In this document: in pieces, positions 1 through 13,034 of the stretch | Layout of the letters: every line of letters begins with the position of its first letter | Numbering within the stretch: position 1 is the first letter of the stretch | From: Laccaria trichodermophora | Taxonomy: Eukaryota > Basidiomycota > Agaricomycetes > Agaricales > Hydnangiaceae | Length of the DNA stretch: 64,000 bases | NCBI GenBank assembly: GCA_018417955.1 | Contig: JACTVC010000008.1 | Coordinates: 1,302,001 to 1,366,000, forward strand | Direction: 5' to 3' | The notes under the pieces: model-generated | What the model saw: only the letters and a program-made list of their open reading frames with translations | Database searches by the model: none | What the model was told of the DNA's origin: nothing | Program-made: the position numbers and the translations under genes

Positions 1-505
1 GCCTCTCGTGATCTGGAGCTGAAAGCTAAGCTTGGGTTGGCGTCCTTAGCGCCAGTAACCCTTGACGAACTTGCGGCGAGGAGCGACGTGGTGTTCGTCC
101 TCGCACCTGGAGGTAGCGGGACAAGGCATCTGGTGAATGAGGCATTTTTAAGGAAGATGAAGAGAACGAGCGTTTTAGTGAATACAAGTCGCGGAAGCTT
201 GGTGGATTCGGATGCCTTGGCAAAGGTATTGAGTGAGGGCTTAATTTGGGGAGCTGGGCTTGATGTAGTGGAGGGTGAACCGCAGGTGACTGCTGATCAT
301 CCCCTAGTGAAGGAACCTAGGTGGGTCTTATCAGAATTGGTTGGAGAAGCAGGTGATGATCTGTTTCCGCTTCAGATGTGCAATTCTCCCTCATATTGGA
401 AGTGCTACACTTGAAACGAGGGTAGATATGGCGAGGCTGGCAGCAGAGAACGCGTTGTCCGCCATCGATGGAAAGCCTATGCCAGCTTCTTTAGACCTTC
501 CTTGA
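1..505 (+). CDS. D-isomer-specific 2-hydroxyacid dehydrogenase, 3' part (glyoxylate/hydroxypyruvate reductase-like)
   Basis: C-terminal part of an NAD(P)-dependent D-2-hydroxyacid dehydrogenase; the start lies off the left edge. Two exons are visible: 1-320 (frame open from base 1) and 376-505. The intron 321-375 begins GTGGGT and ends TTCAG, and its removal joins VKEPR to ILPHIGSAT. Family hallmarks are the end of the nucleotide-binding fold, with VLVNTSRGSLVDSDALAKVL (substrate-loop Arg), then GAGLDVVEGEP (the D..E region) and the catalytic-His segment LPHIGSATLETR. The protein ends DLP. Such enzymes reduce glyoxylate or hydroxypyruvate in the cytosol; the exact substrate cannot be read from this fragment. 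Confidence 0.9.
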
Positions 506-594
506 TTTACGCGGGCTGCATCATAACCAAGGATTCATATGCAAGAAAAAAACGATGTCCACATACATGCAAAAAATCTAGAAAGGAAGATAGT

Positions 595-1552
595 TCAAAT
601 TGAGACGACGAAAAGCCTGTATGTATTGTCTTCTGGATCATCAGCAGTGCCTGCCTTCTCCTTCCCTTTCGATTTGCCCTCTTTGCGATCCGAAAGACTT
701 GAACGAGTACTAGAAGTCTCAGGAACGTGCAAATCGGCGATGGGATGATCATGTGTTCCACTGAGTTTTATCGGGCCTTTGGTCAGAATTACCTCCAATT
801 TCCGGGGACGGAAAAAATGCTATCAGAGGCAATCATTAACACCACTAGTATAGCGACGATAACGGGAACTCACATGGTTCCAGAAATCGATCACTTTGAC
901 CACAGAGGACTCTTTGCGACCCTTCATATATTTTCTTATGCCGTACGCACTCAGAGAGTCTTGCCAGAATATGAATTTGAATTGTGACGGTATGAAAAAA
1001 ACGGATATAACTTACTGACGATAGGAATTATGGAGATGATTGGAAGGTGCGACCTTGACAGATCCTTCTCCGTCAAAGTTGCAGCGCTTTGTATTTCAGC
1101 CAAAAAACTGGATTGACTGGTGAGATAGATGTCTAGGAGGGAAGACCCTGAAACACGCACTTCAACCAATCTCCTTCGTTAACATCGTGTGCTATAAATG
1201 GATGGGGGATGGCACTAGAAGGCGGAGGTACCGGCAAGAAACCTTTGTAGAGGTATTGTCCCCGACAGACTAAAAATATGGGATCGAACGAAGAGTAAGA
1301 TTGAGTTCCTGGGGGAGGACGAGAGAAAGACGCCGAAAATGCTGACGACTCAGATACGACGCCGTCAGCATCAGGCTGGAGTGGGCGTGGGGCATATGGT
1401 AACCCAGAGCTGAATTGCCTGTACTCTGGGCTACCATAGGTGCTTGTGTGAATGTTTCTAAGTGGGCCAGTTTTCGAATCGGTGACTTCTCTAGCAGAAT
1501 CCTCGTCGTATGGCGGGAGCTCAGGCTGGGACTTCTCAGTGGGCACTATCAT
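595..1552 (-). CDS. Fungal protein of unknown function, GDW/HFFRPR type
   Basis: Four exons on the minus strand, 1161-1552, 1016-1116, 874-959 and 595-819, sum to 804 nt (267 aa) with consistent phase. The N-terminal third is Pro/Ser-rich and looks disordered. A compact domain follows: DPIFLVCRGQYLYKGFLPVPPP, then HDVNEGDWL, FLAEIQSAATLT, PIISIIPIV, VVKVIDFWNH and HFFRPRKLEVILTKG. I recall this order of motifs in agaricomycete proteins without an assigned function; that is memory, not a search. No signal peptide or membrane helix. It is transcribed divergently from sin3, with 197 bp between the two starts. The first intron is short (44 bp), so that junction is the least certain. Confidence 0.75.
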
Positions 1553-1749
1553 GTTCGCAATTCAGTCTGCATCGAAAGAGCTTTATCAAGGCAATCAATA
1601 TGATGCCAGTGCTTCAGCACTGCCAATCGCACATTGATATCGGCTGCGGACAAGCACCTGTCAAACGTTGCACGTGCCAGAGTCAAAGTGATCGGCGCAC
1701 GGTCCATCTGCTTGTCTTCTGACCGTCGTCACCGCTCTCCTCAATCTCC
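1553..1749. promoter_or_regulatory. Divergent intergenic region upstream of sin3
   Basis: A 197-bp gap separates the start codons of the minus-strand unknown gene (1552) and sin3 (1750), so the promoters of both must lie here or overlap. It contains a CACGTG E-box-like hexamer at about 1671-1676. No convincing TATA box is visible. Confidence 0.4.
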
Positions 1750-4700
1750 ATGGACCTCGACCCACCTCCACCTTCGGCACCCTCGAGTGAGGTAAAAAAA
1801 CCTGTTGCCGAAGGACCCTCCGATGTCGGTTCCTCAAGTACAGCTGCCACCATGCAAGCCGTGGATGACAGGAACCCCTCCCCCAATCCAGACGCTGTTG
1901 AGCCAATGAACGAAGAGGCTGCAGGGAAACCGGTATCTCCACAGCTTTCGAATATACACCTTCCTTCAGTATCCGAACCAGTCGCGCCTATGCTCGTTGA
2001 CGATCTGGAACAACCCGGCACTCAGCGGTCCAGGAGAACATCACCAGTCGACCCTCAGAGCTACTCGCTAGATCGTCCACTTAACGTGACAGACGCTCTC
2101 AGCTATCTTGATGCTGTCAAGGTTCAATTTTCCGACCAACCCGATGTCTACAATCACTTTTTGGATATAATGAAGGAGTTCAAAAATGAGCAGTGAGTGC
2201 TAAAACATTGGAAGGTTGTGCTGCCTTTTATTTTGTTCACCAGAATTGACACTCCCGGAGTTATCAAGCGCGTTTCTCATCTATTCAACGGTCATCCGTC
2301 CCTTATTCAAGGCTTCAATACCTTTCTTCCTGTCGGATACCGCATTGAATGCTCGACAGACGCACACGATTTCAACTTTATTACAGTCACCACTCCTAGT
2401 GGTACCACGATGCAGACTACGAACAACGGACCTGGAAAAGGGCCCATCTTTTGGTCAACCTCAGCGACTTCGGGAGGTCTGTGGCGCCAGGAGGGTGGGA
2501 TTGACTACGGTTCGTACAAGTCGGCGTTGCATCCAATTCAAGGCTCAGGCTCAAAACGAATAGCCCCAGCCGTGGAAAATGTGCCGTCGCCTGACCCCAG
2601 GTCGTATGGTATCGATGGACAAGCCATTGAGCCTGCTGTCCAATACGTCCAGAAAATCAAACAACGCTGTGATCCAGATACCTACCGACAATTTTTGGAC
2701 ATTCTCTCCCGTTATCACCACAAATCTGACTTAATTGATGAGGTGCCGTTTTCTTCCTTTTTTGTCTTTCGAGCCAATCACTAACGTAAGCGGGGGAACA
2801 GGAAGAGGTTTCACGCCAAATTGCAAAACTTTTCAAGGACGCTCCTGACCTTAGAGCCGATTTTCGCGTTTTCATGCCGGATAGAAGCCAACAGTTGATG
2901 GATGACGGCCCAGCGCATCCGCAGCCTGGGACCCCTTTAGACAAGAATAGACGCAAGTTGGATATTGTCGCAAATTCATCGAGCTCAGCATTGCCACAGA
3001 AGAGAAAACGGAAAGTCCCTGAAAAGGAGAAAGAGAAAGAGCCGGTTGTAACAAAGGCGGCTCCCCCTGCCAAAGTGAGTCTCGAGCCTTTGTGATGTCG
3101 ATTCCTTTGTGTAAACCTTTTCAAAAAGAAACCCAAACATTCCAACTCGCAAGATTTGACACCGCTGTCATACAATCCCAAGCACATCATTGCCGGCCCA
3201 TCCTCGCCGCGTCGAACCGTTCCCCACAACCAACCGCCCCCAGTACCTATGCGAGCGCCTCCAGTCAATGACGACACACGCTTCTTTGACCGTGTCAAGA
3301 GGGCATTGGATAATGGAGATATATACAACGAGTTCCTCAAGGTTGTCAATTTGTTTGCGCAAGACTATATCGATACAGCAAGGCTGGTCAAGGAGAGCCG
3401 GAATTTCCTTGGGGAAGGCGAGTTGATGAAACAGTTCAAAGAAATTCTTGGGTGGGATGAGAGGAAAGAAAAGGAACATTTCTTGGCAGAACAGCAGTCG
3501 CAAAGCAATTGGAAGAAACCCGCAGTTACCGGTCTACAACAACGACCTGGACGCATTGACTTGGGCGAGAAGTATGGAAGCTATCGCAAGGTTTCTGAAA
3601 AAGTACGTTCGCATTCTTCCACGTGCAACCTGCTACTGAGCTCATAATCTACAGGAAGCGAACGTGCCATGCTCAGGTCGCGATGATATGTGCCGTTCGG
3701 TTCTGAATGACGAATGGATCTCTCATCCTACTTGGTCAAGTGAAGACCCCCCCATCATTCCTCATAAAAAGAACATCTACGAAGAAGCCCTACATCGAAG
3801 CGAAGAGGAACGTCATGAATATGATTTCCACATTGAAGCGATCGTGCGGACTATTACGATGCTCGAGCCTATCAGTAATAAAATCGCACAGATGAACGTG
3901 GAGGAACGTGGGAACTTCAAGTTGAAACCGAACCTCGGTGGATCATGGAAACCGATCCACCAACGCGTAGTGAAGAAGATATATGGCAGGGAAGCCGGTT
4001 TGGAGGTCATGCAAGCTATGCAAGACACCCCTGCGTTGGCGATCCCTGTGGTGTTGCAACGTCTGAAGCAGAAGGAAGAGGAGTGGAAGCGAGCGCAGCG
4101 AGAGTGGAATAAGATTTGGCGAGAGGTGGATGCGCGGAATTATTCCAAGAGTCTGGATCATCAAGCTATTGATTTCAAGGCTGCGGATAAGAAAGCTATG
4201 ATGTCCAAGTCGTTCGTGAGCCAGATTGAGGCTGCGAGGGAGGAGCAGATGGACAAGCGGGCTTCTTTGATTGACCCTTTGTTCGCGAGGACGAGGCCGA
4301 GACATCAGCTGCAGTTTGTCATAGAAGACGTTCAGATTCTTCAAGACTCGATGAAGTTGACTTTTTCTTTTCTCGATCGGACTCAGGGACAAATCAACGT
4401 GACGGATCGCAAGCGCATCGAAGGGTTCCTCCGGACTTTCATTCCGATATTTTTCACCCTTGATCCTGTCGCGTTTAACTCTGCGTTTGTCGTTGTGCAA
4501 GAGACGCCGGAGAGTGATCTCAGTGATGCAGATGCTGCCAGCAATGTAGACGACGCAGAGGTGTCCAGCAATGGCACGGGCAGCCCTAGGACGGGTCGAG
4601 GTCGGAAAACAGCCAATGGGTTATCGTCAGGCAGCGATCTACGAAAGAAATTGCTGAAGAGCGAACAAGCAAAGTCAACCAGCCGAAAGACCAGGGCTCA

Positions 4701-6003
4701 GGAAGCCCCTACACCTTCTGTATCGCGTCTAGCTTCCCCTGTAATGGTTGAGGAAGAGCTGAGGGGCGACCCATCTGCTCGGCGGCTACCGAGGCAGAAC
4801 ATCTTCTTCACGAATACCGTTTTTTATACCCTGCTGCGTTTGATAGAGGTAAGTCGTTCTTGTATCTTTGTTGTTCTTTCTCGTCATTGATGCCACCGCA
4901 GATGCTCTATTCTAGACTCCACTTGTTCAAAGACCTCGCTGCCGAAATTGCTGCACAAGACCCCAAAACTCGAAGACTGAATCACGTCGGCATCACAGAC
5001 CGCCTGCAAAATGGCGAAACTCCCCGCGCTGAGCATTACTACGAGTTGATGCTTGAGTCATGCGAGCGGTTGTTCGATAATGAACTCGAACAGCATGCTT
5101 TTGAGGACCAGATGAGGGGCATGTTTGGAACTAAGGTATGTTACTTACTCGCATACAATTTTTTCCACAAAACTGATGTTTGGACAGAATGCCTACCAGT
5201 TGTTTACGATCGACAAGCTTATTGGGGCGATCGTCAAGCAGGTAAGCGCTTACAAGGCAATGTTAACCCTTTGCTCACGGCATATCGAGGTGCAAGCCGT
5301 GTTCTTAGATTCAAAGAGTCAAGATCTTCTTGATATTCTCAAACGGGAGAGGTCGCTCAACTCTCCAACCACTCAAGACCAAATAAATAGCCGACGCAAC
5401 GCCGAGAAGGTTCTTGGACCTGATGAGAACCTATTCCGTATCGACTGGGTAAGCCACCTGAAGGCGTTAATCTTGACGGCCGCTGACATACGCATATTTA
5501 GCTTTCGGATTCGAAGACGATCACTATTCAGCTGATTGGCAAGGATGATTCAAGCTTTGATGACTCGGAAGTACTGTCGGGTCGTTGGCAGGCTTATCTT
5601 GACTCATTTGTTGCGGTAATGCGCCATCGCTTCCTATTCTCTGAAGCTTCTGACTCTTGTTGGCCAGTCCGAGACTACGCCGGGTATCTCTCAGACCAGG
5701 ATTAAGCGCCCTTTCCTGAGAAGGTCAGCAAATCCAATATCACCCCTTGGCTCGAAGTTGACAAATTGTCTTGACAGAAACATCCCTGCTGCCGTTCGAG
5801 ACACCCCTCCAGATGTCTCAACACAAGATGGCCTTGAGATAAAGGTCTGCGTGCGAACATATCGGCTGTTCTATATGTCAAAAACGGAAGACTTCCTGTG
5901 GAAGTATAGGAGCAAAGAGGAGATGGAGAAGAACTCCCAGTGTTTGAAACCTAGGAACGCCTTACGGAGAAAATGGATAGAGGCAGCGAAGGCAAAGTCA
6001 TGA
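1750..6003 (+). CDS. sin3: Sin3 transcriptional corepressor
   Basis: Scaffold of the Sin3/Rpd3 histone deacetylase complex in the nucleus. Eleven exons: 1750-2192, 2244-2742, 2802-3074, 3129-3602, 3655-4848, 4902-5135, 5188-5241, 5290-5448, 5502-5615, 5668-5723, 5778-6003 (3,726 nt, 1,241 aa, all phases consistent). A Pro/Ser-rich N-terminus is followed by three paired amphipathic helix domains at about residues 116-185 ([12 protein letters not shown]), 279-345 ([12 protein letters not shown]) and 452-520 (FFDRVKRAL). The HDAC-interaction domain is near 550-660 ([34 protein letters not shown]). The conserved Sin3 C-terminal region begins at [14 protein letters not shown] basic stretch near 390 ([14 protein letters not shown]) could be a nuclear signal. 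Length and order are typical for fungal Sin3. Confidence 0.96.
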
Positions 6004-6521
6004 AACCCTGTTCTTTTATATCCTTTTCTTCCATTGTATCTCGTATTAACTTATATCATCTGGATTGTTGCCTTCTACTCTCCGCTCCTCTTAATGTTGC
6101 CTTGTGCATTTTGGTTGCTAACTGGTGCATCACACCACTTGATTTAACTAACTATCTAGGCAACAAATTCCAAATGAAAGGTATTTCCGATCCAATCCTC
6201 GTATAGGTGACCCTTACTCTATTATAGGTGTATTCATCTCGGAGAACAATGCAGCCGATTGAAGACATCAAGAAATTTCGTCGCCGTTGAGGTGATGCAC
6301 CACTCTTCGGCAAATTCGCACCCCAATGAAAGGCCGACGTCAGCGCTGGCTTGCGTTGTAACGAGCTATTTTTAGCACCTTGCAGGTCAACTCGTGACCT
6401 TCTTCGCGTCTCATACATAACCTTCTCATCCACACTGCTGATTGATGAAACCTTCTGATATCGAGCTTATCGAATCTGGGTCATATAAGTATTCGCCCCC
6501 CCGGCTCTAGTTGATAATAAC
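6004..6521. promoter_or_regulatory. Intergenic region with TATA-like site before the aldehyde dehydrogenase
   Basis: 518 bp without a gene between the sin3 stop and the aldehyde dehydrogenase start. CATATAAGT at about 6482-6490 lies some 35 bp upstream of the ATG at 6522, a plausible TATA element with a short leader. Nothing else was recognised. Confidence 0.35.
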
Positions 6522-8356
<1,835 letters not shown>

Positions 8357-8444
8357 GTAAAATCTGCCGTCTCAAACAGTCATCAAGTTTTCTTTTTCAC
8401 CTATACTTTACAGGGGCAAACGGTGTAGTTGCTAGTCATTCGAC

Positions 8445-9020
8445 TCATCCATTCGTAGAGAGAGTTGTAAAATACACTTGTATGGGAGATGTTACGCCCA
8501 CTGGACACTCATAACCTTTCTTCCTAAGTACCCCAACATTTCGCTCCAGAACGGTTTCGAATTTGCCCCGTGGGCGTCCCGTTGTTTTCGCGGGTGTTTC
8601 AATGAGTTTTGTAATCTCTGACACCCCTCCCACTCCAAAGTACAACACCTTTGCCGCTACGAGACACAGATACTTGGCAGGTACAATGCTTTGGGATATT
8701 GTCAGCTGAGGTGAGCTGATCACGTTCAGAGGCTTGTCCCCGCCAGTATCAGAGGCAGAATGCATCGTATCGACGAGGGAAGGAAGGCTGCTGGTGCTGT
8801 AGATCGTTTCGGAGGTTAATATGATATCGTACTTCCCGCCTGTAACGTGATGGTCAAAGTCAGACCATAATCCAGAGAAGAAGCGAACAGAGATGTTGTG
8901 TTCGAGGAGAGAGGTGAGAAAGGCGGATTTAAGCTCGGGGGGTTGAGGGGGCTCCCCTCGGGGCATCCCGTGAACCGTAACGCAACTACTTAAATTTAAG
9001 GTCCCATTGAGGTACTTCAA
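8445..9020 (-). pseudogene. Truncated copy of the HPM1 3' end
   Basis: The stretch from about 8475 to 8960 (minus strand) closely matches the last exon of the intact HPM1 gene at 26401-27682. Shared words include ELKSAFLTSLLE, GGKYDIILTSETIYS and PAKYLCLVAAKVLYFG. It lacks everything upstream of that exon, including the S-adenosylmethionine-binding GCG motif. The join lies near 8960, where the sequence changes to unrelated DNA. A 4-bp insertion (AAGT at about 8526) relative to the intact gene shifts the C-terminal frame. An ORF of 191 codons stays open by chance, but it cannot encode a functional methyltransferase. Confidence 0.85.
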
Positions 9021-9295
9021 GGCCGGAAATATTTGGCCTTAAATTCCATCAAGCATCCATTGCGGCAACACTACTTGGTTTATAGGTCGGGGAAGTGATC
9101 CAAGATACGACTTAATCAATCCCTCTTTCCTGTCATCTCACTTCGTTTACTGATCTCCCTCGACTTAAGCACTGGCAAAACCATCAACACTTTATACGCC
9201 GTCAACCCCTCAGAACGGTGGAGTTGACTACCAGTACGACGAATTTCTACGAGGGAGAGAACAACGCCGCCATATAAACGCAGGAGATTGTGAAT
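9021..9295. other. Gap, nothing recognised
   Basis: About 275 bp between the truncated HPM1 copy and the next possible gene. Short open frames are present, but none looks like a known protein. Confidence 0.3.
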
Positions 9296-9712
9296 GTCGT
9301 CGAGACGTGAGTGTTTCCCCATGCTCCCCTACTTTATCCTATAGTGATACCTAGACAGTACTACGAAGATGGCCCCCGTCCCCAATCGCTTAGAACAACC
9401 TCTATGGCGCTCACCCCCCAGCAAGCCCTGCGCACGACATTCTCACGAAAAAACCTCTCTTCTTTCACACCCACATCTACGTCAACCCGCCGTGATAGAG
9501 CTCCTAGTTCCTACCGCGAACGCGAGATCAACACACAAGAAAGCTATGTCGCGTCATCGACATACGTGGGCACGCGCGAATACGCCGCCCGGGTATTGGA
9601 ATATCGGGTTTCCGGATGCGCAAGAAGTTGGGAATACTAATGATCAAGAGGGCTGAAGATATGCATAGGAAGAAGAGGGAGGAGGTGCAGAGGGAGAAGT
9701 TGGGGGTGGGGT
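9296..9712 (+). CDS. Possible small gene or degenerate coding fragment
   Basis: ATGTCGTCGAGAC at 9296 is followed by a plausible intron (GTGAGT at 9309 to TATAG at 9344). The reading frame then stays open to 9640 and contains ALTPQQALRTTFSRK and a Ser/Thr/Arg-rich stretch. A second frame nearby carries TPPGYWNIGFPDAQEV, and a third carries MIKRAEDMHRKKREEVQREK up to 9712. The good-looking pieces lie in three frames without clear splice sites between them, so this may be a decayed gene or a small protein with introns I have not resolved. I do not recognise the family. Confidence 0.22.
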
Positions 9713-10446
9713 GAGAAGTATCAGAGGAGCCAGGGTGTTGGATGGAGAGGTCACTGAGGGGAGCGGGCTCTGTGCTGTTCGTACATTTTCTGCTTTGACC
9801 TGCTTTATCTTTGTAATATTTTTTCAAGTAGTCGACCCGTCCAAAAAGCTCCAGCGCTTGTGTTCTTTTCTATGCGTATGGGCCATGTTCTCCTTTCCTG
9901 CAACCGGGGCTTATCACGCGACAACTCTTCCTTCCGTTTCTTTGGCCGTCTCATCGCCACCAACGATTATTTCGCTTCCATCAAAACGGCAGTCTGCCAA
10001 CGCTTTTCAAAAATACTGCCTCAGGGGAGATACTCGGCGATCGCGCGAGACGCCAAGCACCGACTGGGCTGCAGCATGTATCTGAGTCGCGGCTGCAACA
10101 TAAAATGAAGTGTCTATCCATCCAGCCTCAAGGCCTCAGGTCTCAGGCTTTGCCACTATCTAGAGATGTCATATGCAAGGCGATGAACTAAGTCTTGGGC
10201 TTCAACGGAGGGATCTTCTGGATACATCGTTCGCTCGTCAAAACGTCTGTCGTCTTTTGTATGGTTGTCAGTTATCGATGTTCAGGATGAAAGAGGAATT
10301 CTATCACCGCTGCACCATACTTAGCCCTGTATAAGACAGATTTTCATTTTTGGAGAAAAACAGTTGCAAAAGCCCAAACACCAAGTGCGCTGTCATTGGG
10401 ATAAAATTCAGTACAGATATAGTACAGGAATTCATTTCTGTGATCT
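9713..10446. other. Intergenic, nothing convincing
   Basis: About 730 bp between the possible small gene and the 3' end of the Crinkler-like gene. Short open frames exist on the plus strand (9711-10108), without recognisable domains or splice structure. Confidence 0.4.
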
Positions 10447-11575
10447 TCAGACCCCCTCGAACAACTTTTTATGCCTGTCTAGCGTTTCATCATAAGACAA
10501 CGTTAACGCATCTTTCGTGGCCTTCCTTGTGAGTTCATATTGTTCGTTAAAGCTCGAGAAATCGGTCAATCCCCTGCCCGATTCAAGCTGCAGCATCTTA
10601 GGCGCCCACCGTTCCAGAGAAAGGTAGGGTTGTAGTCCGCGGATGTTGATGCGAACGGCCGAATGCTCTGCAGTTTCGTCAAATGCAGACCACGCCTGGC
10701 CCTTTACAGCCTCGCACTTAGTAACTCGAACCTGTCGGTCAGCGTCCTTGAAGCAAATCGAGGTGTCTAGGTCCATCAGGATTACCATGTACTCTGGCTT
10801 CCAGCGCTCCACCCCGGAGTCGAGGAATGGGCAAGTGATAGTGTTGATCAAGTCCAATTTTGCAGCCGAAACCCTGTTCTTGGTATGCAGCGCGACAAAG
10901 ACAAACATCTTGGGATCGAAAGGTTTGGAAAGGTCGCCACGGTAACCGACAAGGAGCTTGTCAATGACAGGTTGGTTATGGATGCATTGCAAAGCCAAAC
11001 CTCTCCGCCAGCACAGAAGGGCAAACTCGTATGAAAGGTTTGATTCGATAAAGTCCTCGAGCTGGACAAAGTGCGTAAAGTTCATATGAACCTTTGAAGC
11101 CCATTCCAAGCCGGAGTTATAGGCGCCATCGATCTGGGCAAGTTTATTCGGATCCACCAGCTGTCGGAGATATGACGCCAACAGGAAAGGTCGCACGGCA
11201 TAGGACAGATGATCCCCATCATTGTAGGGCTGCTCAACGATCTTGTGTTTCACAACGTCAACAACACAAATTTGACCCCCTGCTGCGTGAACAGTGGCAT
11301 CACGATTGACGATGAGGATGATTCTACCACAAGTTTCCCCATTTTCGCCTAGAGAAATAACCTTCTTGTATAGAAGGAGTTGATCAACGAGAATTCCCAT
11401 AGTTTCTTTGTATATTTCTTTGCTTTTGAGGAGGATGTCCCCAGCAGCTATAGACAAGATAGGCTCGGACAGAACTTCAGATTTCAACATACGAGTCGAT
11501 GCGTTGTAGTCAGTTAGGACACGCAGATGGCTCCTCACGGAGTCAATGGCCATTCGGTTTGCAGCACCTTCGGCA

Positions 11576-13034
11576 CATCAGGAAAACTCCAACCGTGTGG
11601 CCGGTCTGGAGCCAGACCAGCCAGACGCTTCCAGACTGTCAGAATGTGAGTGGCGACATAATACCCTCCCGATGTCATAATATTTTTATGTCTCATATTG
11701 CGGTTCTGACTTCCTAACTGCGTTTGTGGCAGAATAAACAATTCTGACATCAGGTAGTCAGACCTTTCAGTCACTCATAATTTTTTGTTCTGCCTGATTT
11801 TTCGAGTGCAATAAGCTGTAAAATATTATTGATATTCTAGTAGACATGAAATCTACATAAAGTAAGGTAGGCATCCAGTATCTGGTATTATTGAACGAGA
11901 GAATTTAGCACAGAAATCCGAAAGTAGTCAACAAGCCGCAACTTGGGAGTGAAAATGATGCTAAATAGACATATTCAATGTGGGTACTGAGCAGCGACAG
12001 AGAGGGATATACACACCAAGTAGACTGTTCATCGAGGGAGGGATGAAGTCGTTCGCTAAGGAGGGAAGAGGCCGTTCGTCAAAGGTGGAGACCATTTGCC
12101 ACGGGAGGGAGGAGGCTGTATGTCGACGGGAGGAGGCCTTTTGTCGAGCGAGGGGGTCGTTCGTCGAGAAAGGAGACCGTTCGCCGTTTGTCGATGTGAG
12201 GAAGCCATTCATTGAGGGAGGGGCGCACTATTTGTTGAGGGAGGAGGCCGTTTGCCATTTGTCGAGGGAGGGGGGGGGTGCCGTTCGTGGAGGGAGGAGG
12301 CCGTTTGCCATTTCTTAAAGGAGGGAAGTGCCGTCTGTCGAGAGGGGAGGCCGTTCGCCATTTGTCGAGGGAGGGAGGGGGCCATTTGTCGAGAGGGGAG
12401 GCCGTTTGTTGAGAGAGGGGGCTGTTGGTCGAGGGAGGGAGGAGGCCGTTTGTCGAGGGAGGGAGGAGACAGACAGGTCAAGGGACTTAAGAGTGGTGGG
12501 AAGGAAGGAAGGACCCGCGTTGGGGAAATTCAACATGATCACATGATGTCGGAGTTTCAACGGACTTGAACAAATTGCGGCTCACGACTTGAAGTTGTTC
12601 ACTCGGGCATGCATAATTATAGGTAGCACAACGAAATCAAAAAAATTGAAAATGCATAATGAACCAATTCGAAGACTTCCAAGAAACTTGTAGTTGTTAC
12701 CAGAAAGAAATTGACAGAAAATTGATAAAGCTTTTCAAATCCCGGTTTTCCTGATGAACAAACTGCCAACAACACTTTAACGGCGAAACCCCAAACCATT
12801 ATATTCCTAACATAACTATTTCCATAACTATTTCTGAAAAACCCACAAGATGTACTATAACAAATTTCTGACAAAGTCTTAATTCTGGAAGTGTGTGACA
12901 GAGATAAAGAACTGAGAAAATTCTGACTGCTTGAAATTTGTGACAAAAAAATGGAAAGGAAGGAATTCTGACACCACAACTGTCAGACGCATCAGACGCA
13001 TCAGACGAACCACACATGAGGAGTTTTCCTGATG
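11576..13034. mobile_element. Non-autonomous TIR transposon inserted in the Crinkler-like gene
   Basis: The ends are perfect 15-bp inverted repeats: CATCAGGAAAACTCC at 11576-11590 and its complement at 13020-13034. Weaker similarity (GTGTGG, TCTG, GTCAGAAT) continues for roughly 70 bp inward. CA occurs on each side (11574-11575 and 13035-13036), which may be a 2-bp target duplication. The interior is AT-rich apart from a minisatellite. It has many TCTGAC/GTCAGA words, as in transposase-binding subterminal repeats. No transposase reading frame is present. Removing the element plus one CA restores an uninterrupted host reading frame. I cannot assign a superfamily. Confidence 0.82.
12040..12480. 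repeat. G-rich minisatellite inside the TIR element
   Basis: Irregular tandem array, about 440 bp, built from units like GGAGGGAGGAGGCCGTTTGTC with variants (GCCATTTGTCGAG, GCCGTTCGTCGAG). Unit spacing varies from about 20 to 36 bp. The plus strand is strongly purine-rich. Open frames across it on both strands are by-products of the repeat. Confidence 0.85.

Noticed and set aside
12209..12569. Overlapping long frames on both strands across 12.2-12.6 kb
   Set aside because: They are produced by the minisatellite period and have no gene-like composition.
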